A stretch of DNA of 64,000 nucleotides from Rhizorhapis sp. SPR117 (GTDB lineage: Bacteria; Pseudomonadota; Alphaproteobacteria; Sphingomonadales; Sphingomonadaceae), in assembly GCF_021742065.1 (NCBI RefSeq), contig NZ_JAKKIE010000002.1:111719-175718 (forward strand), in the 5' to 3' direction. The translations under genes and the position numbers were made by a program. This document shows positions 57,556 through 64,000 of this stretch, one piece after another (positions within the stretch are counted from its first letter, which is position 1; every line of letters starts with the position of its first letter). Under the pieces are notes generated by a model. The model searched no databases. It was not told the origin of the DNA and saw only the letters and a program-made list of their open reading frames with translations.

Positions 57556-60003
57556 TCAAGGCTTGGCGCGAGCATCGGCCCTTTTTGTTCGCAGCGTTGC
57601 ACTGGCCGCGGCGGGGTTGTCCGGCCAGGGATGTCTTGGATAGCGGCCGCGCATTTCCTTTGCCACTGCCGCCCAGCTTCCTGCCCAGAAACCCGGCAGG
57701 TCACGTGTCGTCTGGATCGGGCGACCTGCGGGCGAGGTAAGGCTGAGCACCAACGGTATGCGCTTGCTGCCGATGCAGGGATGTTCGGCAAGGCCGAATA
57801 GCGCCTGAACGCGGAGTTCCACTCTGGGACCACCTTCCGCATCATAATCAATGGCATGATGACTGCCCGCCGGGGAAATGAATTCGGGCGGGGCAAGGCG
57901 GTCAATCTGCTGTTTGACATCCCAGCCGAGAACAGCCTCCAGCACGCCGGAAAGCGCCGATGGGTCAACACCTGAAAGCCGCCTTTTTCCTGCAAGCAGC
58001 GGCGGAAGCCATTCGTCCAGCTGCGCGGTCAGCGCCTCGTCGTTCAATTCGTCCCGACCTGCAAAGACGGCGCGGGTACGAAGCGAGCGGGCATTTTGCG
58101 ACCATGGCAAAAGCGCAATTCCACCCGTCCTGACCGCCTCCATCAATGCAGTGGCGACCATCACCGGATCGGGACTGTCATCCGGTCCGCTTGCAAGGCG
58201 AATCGTACCCAGCCGCCGTTCGCGCAACGCCTCCACAGCCTGGGTGTCCGCCCGGAATCGAACCGTGCGCTTCTCCTCTATGCGATCGGAAAACAGCCGG
58301 ACCACCGACGCCTCGTCCACAGGCGCCGCAGATATTATGCGCGCGCCAGATGCACGACCCTGTACCTCTCCCACCGCCAGCCATGTTTCGCGGGCAAGGG
58401 GCGATGTCGGATCAAGCCGGAAAGCACGCCCGCCGACGCTGATCCAGTCCTCGCCATTGCCATTGCGGCGTTTGGAAACACGGTCGGGGAATGCGAGGGC
58501 GAGGCAGATGCCTATGGCTTCTTCGCCATCCTCCCGAGCTTGTCGGGCAACGAGCGCCTCCCATCGCTTCGCCAATCTCCGGCTTGCCTCAGCCCTCTTG
58601 CCGCTTTCGCGCCGCCAGCGGACCAGCCGTTGCGACAAATCCGCATCATTCCCGCCAAGGCCGCGTTCGGTGAGCAGCACCGCAACCTGAGCCGCGACCC
58701 TGCCAAGGCCCATTTCCCCTGCACGGACCAACATATGCGCCAGCCTTGGTTCAAGCGGCAGGCGGGAAATGGCTTTGCCATGCGGGGTAATACGGCCCTC
58801 ATCATCCAGCGCTTCAAGCGAGCGAAGGCGACTGCGTGCCTCCTGCACGGCAGCATCTGGCGGAGGATCGATCCATTGCAACGCCGCAGGGTCAATCAGC
58901 CCCCATTGCGCGCAATCCAGCAACAGCGCGGACAGGTCGCTTTCCAATATGGCGGGCGGATCATAGAGCGGCATGCCACTGGTCGCGGCCGCTTCCCACA
59001 AGCGATAGGCGACCCCCGCCCCCTGCCGCGCCGCACGTCCCGCCCGTTGAATTGCAGCTGCCTGACTGGCCTTTTCCGTCACCAGCCGGGTCAGGCCCGC
59101 GGCGCGGTCATAACGAGGGCGGCGAGCAAGGCCGCTATCGATGACGATGCGGACACCATCAATGGTCAAGCTGGTTTCGGCGATACTGGTGGCAAGAATG
59201 ACCTTGCGCGTGCCGGGTTCGGCGGCACGCAGGGCCGCACGTTGGGCAGCCGGGTCAAGCGAGCCGTGAAGGGGGTGGATCACAATATCGCGGGGAAGGC
59301 TATCGAGCCGTTCGGCGGTCCGTTCAATCTCCGCCACACCCGGCAGGAAGGCGAGCAGATCGCCCCTCTCCTCATCCATCGCGCGACGAATAGCTGTGGC
59401 CATGTCTTCTTCGATCCGCCGTTCCGCCGCCCGGCCAATATAGCGCAGATCAAGCGGCCAGGAACGCCCCTCACTTTCGATCACCGGCGCATCGTTCATC
59501 AATGTCGCAAAGCGCGCACCGTCCAGCGTTGCCGACATCGCCAGCAATCGCAGATCAGGCCGCAGCGCCTTTTGAACATCCAGAGCGAGAGCAAGGCCAA
59601 AGTCGGTGTCGAGGCTGCGTTCATGCACCTCATCGAAAAGGACTGCGGAAACGCCCGCCAATTCCGGGTCGTCCTGAATGCGATTGCGGAAAATGCCTTC
59701 GGTAAGGACCAATATGCGCGTTTCAGGCGACTGTTTGCTGTCCATCCGCGTGGCGTAACCAATGGTCTGCCCCACCGGCTCTCCGGCAAGCTGCGCCATC
59801 CGTTCGGCTGCCGCACGCGCGGCCAGGCGGCGTGGGGACAGCAGCAGGATTTGACCTGTGCACCAGACTTCATTCAACAACGCAGGCGCTACTGCGGTGG
59901 TCTTGCCTGCTCCCGGCGGTGCAACGAGGACAACGTTGCTGCTTGTGCCCAACGCGTTGAGCAGGTCTGGCAGGACAGCATGTATCGGGAGAGGTTCGCT
60001 CAC
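57556..60003 (-). CDS. hrpB: ATP-dependent helicase HrpB
   Basis: 815 residues, DExH-box helicase. Motif I APPGAGKTTAVAPALLNEVW, motif II FDEVHERS, motif III MSATLDG, and later motifs VILATSIAETSLTIDGVRIV and QRAGRAARQGAGVAYRLW are all in order. The HrpB C-terminal domain follows (LPPLLAGKRRLSGVDPSALS). Its cellular role is poorly known. Confidence 0.97.
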   Translation of the reverse strand: MSEPLPIHAVLPDLLNALGTSSNVVLVAPPGAGKTTAVAPALLNEVWCTGQILLLSPRRLAARAAAERMAQLAGEPVGQTIGYATRMDSKQSPETRILVLTEGIFRNRIQDDPELAGVSAVLFDEVHERSLDTDFGLALALDVQKALRPDLRLLAMSATLDGARFATLMNDAPVIESEGRSWPLDLRYIGRAAERRIEEDMATAIRRAMDEERGDLLAFLPGVAEIERTAERLDSLPRDIVIHPLHGSLDPAAQRAALRAAEPGTRKVILATSIAETSLTIDGVRIVIDSGLARRPRYDRAAGLTRLVTEKASQAAAIQRAGRAARQGAGVAYRLWEAAATSGMPLYDPPAILESDLSALLLDCAQWGLIDPAALQWIDPPPDAAVQEARSRLRSLEALDDEGRITPHGKAISRLPLEPRLAHMLVRAGEMGLGRVAAQVAVLLTERGLGGNDADLSQRLVRWRRESGKRAEASRRLAKRWEALVARQAREDGEEAIGICLALAFPDRVSKRRNGNGEDWISVGGRAFRLDPTSPLARETWLAVGEVQGRASGARIISAAPVDEASVVRLFSDRIEEKRTVRFRADTQAVEALRERRLGTIRLASGPDDSPDPVMVATALMEAVRTGGIALLPWSQNARSLRTRAVFAGRDELNDEALTAQLDEWLPPLLAGKRRLSGVDPSALSGVLEAVLGWDVKQQIDRLAPPEFISPAGSHHAIDYDAEGGPRVELRVQALFGLAEHPCIGSKRIPLVLSLTSPAGRPIQTTRDLPGFWAGSWAAVAKEMRGRYPRHPWPDNPAAASATLRTKRADARAKP

Positions 60004-60038
60004 ATAGCTCCCATATCTTCACGCTGCCCCGTTATTAT

Positions 60039-61052
60039 TCAAAAGGCGCGGGCAATCGCAAATTCGACCGCTTCGACAAGCGCGGCCTTGGCCTGACCGC
60101 CTGCAAAGCCGCCCAAGGCGTCAATAGCCCGCTGACCATAATGGCGTGCGCGAGCCAGTGTATCAGCGATCGCGCCGGATTTTTCCAGCAGGAGCGTCGC
60201 ATAGGCCAGATCTTCATCGCTGGTGCGGTGCCCGGCAATCGCCTGGCGCCAGAATTGCTTTTCCTCATCATTCCCGCGTGCGAACGCCAGAATGACTGGC
60301 AAGGTCACCTTGCCGTCGCGGAAATCATCGCCTGCATCCTTGCCCATGGTTTTTTCATCCGACGCATAATCAATGGCGTCATCGACAAGCTGGAAAGCAA
60401 TACCAAGGTTGCGGCCATAGGTATCAAGCGCCTGTTCCTGCGCCTCATCACGTTCGGCAATAACAGCGGATATACGGCAGGCCGCAGCAAACAGCGCAGC
60501 GGTCTTCGCCCCGATGATTTCGAGATAATGTTCTTCGTCGGTGTCGATCCGGCGTTGGGCAGTCAACTGATTGACCTCTCCCTCTGCAATCACCGCCGAT
60601 GCATTGGACAGAATACGCAATACCTTTAGCGACCCGTCCTCAACCATCAGTTCGAAGGACCGGCTGAACAGGAAATCGCCCACAAGCACGCTGGCGCTGT
60701 TGCCCCAGATGATGTTTGCCGTCTTGCGCCCGCGACGCATGCCCGATCCATCGACGACATCGTCGTGAAGCAGAGTCGCCGTGTGAATGAATTCGACCGC
60801 CGCGGCCAGTTTGTGATGACGTGTCCCCGAATAGTCCAGCAACCGGGCGCAAGCGAGCGTCAGCATCGGTCGCATCCTCTTGCCCCCACCCGCGATCAAA
60901 TGTCCGGCAAGTTCGGGAATCAAGGGGATTTTCGACTGCATACGCTCCAGAATGACGCTGTTGACGGCATTCATATCGTCGGCGACAAGCGACATCATGG
61001 GTTCAAGCGATGGCGCGGCGCCGGAGTGGAGGCGGTGAATAGAGGCGGTCAT
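60039..61052 (-). CDS. Trans-polyprenyl diphosphate synthase (octaprenyl/decaprenyl type)
   Basis: 337 residues from ATG 61052. The first Asp-rich motif is in TATLLHDDVVDGSGMRRGR and the second in FQLVDDAIDYASDEKTMGK. GGGKRMRPMLTLACARLLDY is also conserved. The absence of bulky residues just before the first motif fits a long-chain product, likely the C40-C50 side chain of ubiquinone. Sphingomonads make Q-10, so decaprenyl is likely. Confidence 0.94.
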   Translation of the reverse strand: MTASIHRLHSGAAPSLEPMMSLVADDMNAVNSVILERMQSKIPLIPELAGHLIAGGGKRMRPMLTLACARLLDYSGTRHHKLAAAVEFIHTATLLHDDVVDGSGMRRGRKTANIIWGNSASVLVGDFLFSRSFELMVEDGSLKVLRILSNASAVIAEGEVNQLTAQRRIDTDEEHYLEIIGAKTAALFAAACRISAVIAERDEAQEQALDTYGRNLGIAFQLVDDAIDYASDEKTMGKDAGDDFRDGKVTLPVILAFARGNDEEKQFWRQAIAGHRTSDEDLAYATLLLEKSGAIADTLARARHYGQRAIDALGGFAGGQAKAALVEAVEFAIARAF

Positions 61053-61153
61053 ATGTTCCGCGATGTGGCGATCACCACACGATAAGGCAAGCATAATAGC
61101 TTGCCTGATACCTCAATCTCCGCAAAAAGCCGCGATAGAAAGGGAATCGGACA

Positions 61154-61432
61154 ATGGATGAGACGCTGCAACGCTATCGGGAAAGCATCGACAACATTGA
61201 CGCAGCCCTTGTCTTCATGTTGGCCGAGCGTTTCAAGATCACCCAGGCGGTCGGTCAGTACAAGGCCGCACATGCCCTGCCCCCTGCGGATCCGGCGCGA
61301 GAGGAAAATCAAATCGCCCGACTACGCCAATTGGCTATGGACGCTCATCTCGACCCGGAATTCAGTGAAAAATTCCTGCGCTTCATCATCGATGAAGTGA
61401 TCCGGCACCACCAGGGAATGCAGGACAGATAG
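61154..61432 (+). CDS. Chorismate mutase, AroQ class
   Basis: 92 residues, all helical. Begins YRESIDNIDAALVFMLAERF followed by KITQAVGQYKAAHALPPADP and REENQIARLRQLA. Active-site Arg (R in RYRESID) and Lys (YKAAH) positions match AroQ. Converts chorismate to prephenate for Phe and Tyr. It diverges from the prenyl synthase. Confidence 0.93.
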   Translation: MDETLQRYRESIDNIDAALVFMLAERFKITQAVGQYKAAHALPPADPAREENQIARLRQLAMDAHLDPEFSEKFLRFIIDEVIRHHQGMQDR

Positions 61433-61439
61433 GCAGAAT

Positions 61440-61757
61440 CTAGCTTACGGAAGACTGTGTCTCGACAGAAAATAAAGTCGCAGCGACATATTTGGGATCG
61501 TCGGGATTGAAAAACGGGACAGGCTCGAACGTCTGATTGGTCAATGCCAATTCGGTTAATCCTGTCACCTTGAAAGCGCCAAGCTTGACCTCGCGCGGTG
61601 GTTGACCATCTCGCTCAATCGTAACCGCATCAAGATACAACTCACCGTGTCGCGTATACAGGATATGCGGAGCAAGCGTGGCGACCATGCGGTTGTAGGT
61701 GGCAGTGATGGCTTTATGGAGCGCTATGGCTTCCAGGATGAGTTTATTTGATTCCAT
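61440..61757 (-). CDS. Conserved hypothetical protein, about 105 residues
   Basis: About 105 residues from ATG 61757, beginning NKLILEAIALHKAITATYNR. A central segment ILYTRHGELYLDAVTIERDG and KLGAFKVTGLTELALTNQTF resembles the C-terminal part of small WYL/TypA-like proteins only loosely, so no function is assigned. It is convergent with chorismate mutase (7 bases apart). Codon use resembles its neighbours. No strong ribosome-binding site is seen. Confidence 0.6.
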   Translation of the reverse strand: MESNKLILEAIALHKAITATYNRMVATLAPHILYTRHGELYLDAVTIERDGQPPREVKLGAFKVTGLTELALTNQTFEPVPFFNPDDPKYVAATLFSVETQSSVS

Positions 61758-61981
61758 AAATCCAGATTGACGCAAACCGAGGCAATTTTCAACAATTATT
61801 GCAGCGCAGCATAACGTTGCACCTATCAAGCCCCGTGGCTGATGCGAACGGCTGAAAACGTCGGCCCGCTCCGCACGCGATCGGGTAGTTGCAGGTCATG
61901 GTCGACGAGATAACGCAGCACACCACTGACCGATCGAGATGGGTTTGCTCGCAGAATCATAGCGATCGAAAACCGCTTGTC

Positions 61982-62749
61982 CTACGACTTTGCCGTCCGT
62001 TTGGACCAGATTGTGGCCTGCAAATCCAATCTCGCTGCAGTCTCCGCTTCCAGTGCCGTCTCGAACTCTGAGCCGTCCTGAGACCGGTAAACGCGCAGCA
62101 GGGACGACGAAATGCGCGCATCTACCGCCGCCATCTGCGCGCACAGCTCTAGTGCGCGTGGCAGCAACGTGTCCGGCCGGGTAATCTCGTTCACCAACCC
62201 CCAGGCGAGCGCCGTCTGCGCATCCACGAACGCGCCCGTTAACGACATCTGCCGCGCCCGCCGCACGCCGATGGCGCTTGTGAGCAGGGCAGTCTGACCC
62301 CAACCGGGGAACAAGCCGACCTTGCCATGCGTATCGGCGAACCGCGACCGGTCGGACGCCACGATGAAGTTGCAGGACAAGGCGAGCTCCAGCGCGCCGG
62401 TTATGCAGATACCGTCCACCGCCGCTATAGATGGCTTGCCCAAAGACCTTGCGACCTCGCCAGGATGCGGACGGAAGATCCCCTCGGCCGCGCCAGAGGC
62501 AAGCTCCTTCACGTCGACGCCTGCGCTGAAGGTAGCGTGCGCGCCGGTTATCACAATGGCTCTGATCGACGGGTCCGCTTCGGCTTCCTGAGCAAGGCGC
62601 GCGAAGTCCTTGCGCATTTGCAGGGTCAAGGCGTTGCGGGCCTGCGGACGGTTCAAGACAAATATCCGAACGCCATCGATTGTAGCGGCAATCAACGGCT
62701 CAGCCGAACCTGCTACCAGAACTTCTGCAGTGATGGCCTCGGCAGACAT
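61982..62749 (-). CDS. Enoyl-CoA hydratase/isomerase family protein
   Basis: 255 residues of crotonase fold. The oxyanion loop is in TGAHATFSAGVDVKELA and AAVDGICITGALELALSCNF. Catalytic Glu is placed at the E of GALELALSC, and the second Glu of hydratases is not clear (LFPGWGQTALL). It may act in fatty-acid or aromatic acid degradation. GGAGAG five bases before ATG 62749 sets the start. No other beta-oxidation gene is adjacent. Confidence 0.9.
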   Translation of the reverse strand: MSAEAITAEVLVAGSAEPLIAATIDGVRIFVLNRPQARNALTLQMRKDFARLAQEAEADPSIRAIVITGAHATFSAGVDVKELASGAAEGIFRPHPGEVARSLGKPSIAAVDGICITGALELALSCNFIVASDRSRFADTHGKVGLFPGWGQTALLTSAIGVRRARQMSLTGAFVDAQTALAWGLVNEITRPDTLLPRALELCAQMAAVDARISSSLLRVYRSQDGSEFETALEAETAARLDLQATIWSKRTAKS

Positions 62750-63258
62750 CTTCTCTCCTTAGCCTGATCTTCATAGGACAGTGCACACAAACCGCAGAAA
62801 AGAAGTCCATTTGGCTGTCTTACACCCTCCAGGACAAAATTCGGCAACGGCCTGTCTCACAGGATTTCTGATACCATGGATCGACATAGCGCAATACAGG
62901 GCACTGTCAAAGGGATGGCCTGGGGCAAGGTGCGCTGCTGGCCCGAACGGATGCGCGACCTGGGCGAGTGGCAGTCGCTGGTCGGCTGATGGCGGTCACT
63001 GCTAGGCGCGATCTGCCCAGTGGATACGAGTTCGCGTCCGACTGACAGCACCCTCTCGATGGTGCGCGAGCATGATGCCCCATTCGCTATTTCAAATTGT
63101 GATTTGGAAAACTTGACAATCAAACTCGGCCGCAGTCATGATTGAGTAGAATTCGAAGAATGCGGTGTGCGGCATGGTAGGATGCGTGCAACGCCCGACC
63201 TAGTCACCCGGAACTGTAATCCACCTCATTGATTCACGCCTCTTTGAGGAGATGAACA
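62750..63258. other. 509-bp region before the IS630 element, no supported gene
   Basis: Short plus and minus ORFs lack motifs and ribosome-binding sites. The last 50 bases before the transposase start (GCCCGACCTAGTCACCCGG and TAATCCACCTCATTG) probably hold the left end of the insertion sequence. The terminal inverted repeat cannot be set because the other end is outside the window. Confidence 0.5.
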
Positions 63259-64000
63259 ATGCTAGGTCGGCAGGCAGATGCGGTGGTATTGAGCGCCGAG
63301 GAGCGCGATCTTCTTGAGGCACAGGTTCGACGACACAGGGCGCCTCGTTCCTTGTCGGATCGGTGCCGAATGATCCTGCTTTGTGCAGACGGGCTGCAAA
63401 GCAAGGAGGTTGCCGAGCGTCTCGGCGTGCATGAGCATACGGTCGGCAAATGGCGACGGCGGTTCGTGACAGATCGCATCGAAGGGCTCACCGACGAGTA
63501 CCGGCCCGGCCGCCCGCGCACGGTTTCCGATCGCCAAGTGGCCCAGGTAATCGAACGCACCCTGAATACCACGCCTAAGGATGCGACCCACTGGTCGATC
63601 CGCAGCATGGCCGCCGAGACGGGGCTCTCTCACACTACCATCCGCCGGATCTGGGCCGCCTTTGGCCTGCAGCCGCATCGGTCCGAGACCTTCAAGCTCT
63701 CCACAGATCCGCTGTTTGTCGACAAGGTCCAGGACATCGTCGGCCTCTACATGTCACCGCCAAACCGGGCAGTCGTCTTGTGCGTGGATGAGAAATCGCA
63801 GATCCAGGCGCTCGACCGTGAGCAGCCGGTCCTGCCTATGGCACCAGGCGTGCCTGAGCGGCGCACTCATACCTATGTTCGCAACGGCACGACATCTCTG
63901 TTCGCGGCGCTCGACGTCGCCACAGGGGCGGTGATCGGCAAGTGCTACAAGCGCCATCGGGCAACCGAGTTTCTCGACTTTCTGAAGCAGATCGACGCGG
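63259..64000 (+). mobile_element. IS630-family transposase, 3' end outside window
   Basis: Open frame of 247 residues to the window edge from ATG 63259, preceded by GAGGAG at 63247-63252. An N-terminal helix-turn-helix (DGLQSKEVAERLGVHEHTVG and KWRRRF) is followed by a second (SIRSMAAETGLSHTTIRRIW) and a DDE domain that begins VVLCVDEKSQIQALDREQP, where the D of CVDEK is the first catalytic Asp. The HTHTYVRNGTTSLFAALD-type segment is typical of IS630. Whether it is intact cannot be seen. Confidence 0.92.

Noticed and set aside
58096..60096. 666-residue plus-strand ORF opposite hrpB
   Set aside because: hrpB has all helicase motifs in order on the minus strand; the plus frame is a long GC-rich shadow.

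Overview
The window is about 64 kb of high-GC, densely coding chromosome from an alphaproteobacterium, most likely a sphingomonad (order Sphingomonadales). This rests on a PhyR/EcfG-type stress locus, the cell-cycle regulator GcrA, an ATP synthase Fo operon with split b and b' subunits, a short HPr kinase beside ChvG/ChvI, an NDUFS4-like complex I accessory protein and several TTG starts. Species cannot be fixed from the sequence alone.

Layout. 1-3.2 kb: the end of phyR, an ECF sigma factor and purL. 3.2-11 kb: housekeeping genes with a TonB-like membrane protein, a methyltransferase, bfd/bfr iron storage behind a promoter with a Fur-like box, an HPt protein, tusA-der-bamB-TPR protein and panB. 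11-20.8 kb is the accessory part, ending at a tRNA-Ser(CGA): a CsoR-type metal repressor with a palindromic operator, an isolated FNR/FixK box, a BetT-like BCCT transporter, a small basic protein, and a five-gene redox operon (15.2-20.2 kb). 21-31 kb: hspQ, an ABC-2 permease, gcrA, a beta-barrel protein, parE, a cytochrome c lipoprotein, a LysR regulator, apaG, metZ, leuB, recO. 31-36 kb: uvrC and the Fo operon. 36-40 kb: ydbH-ynbE-ydbL. 40-49 kb: radC, an EF-hand protein, purB, lapA-like, pyrF, trpFBA-accD-folC. 49-57 kb: pckA, then chvI-chvG-hprK-rapZ-EIIA-HPr, an rRNA/tRNA methyltransferase and an MHS transporter. 57-64 kb: an NDUFS4-like protein, hrpB, a polyprenyl diphosphate synthase, chorismate mutase, an enoyl-CoA hydratase and an IS630 transposase cut by the window edge.

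The most interesting block is the redox operon. Its first product joins an NAD(P)H:FAD oxidoreductase, a BFD-like [2Fe-2S] domain and a five-helix membrane domain with two His-x13-His pairs, the layout of a bis-heme cytochrome b. It is followed by a membrane-anchored undecaheme c-type cytochrome (one motif is the rare C-x4-C-H form), a Tll0287-like heme lipoprotein, a monoheme cytochrome c lipoprotein and a Vitreoscilla-type globin. Read together, these suggest a chain that carries electrons from cytoplasmic NAD(P)H through the membrane to periplasmic hemes. The terminal acceptor is unknown; nitrite, NO, hydroxylamine or O2 are possibilities, not conclusions.
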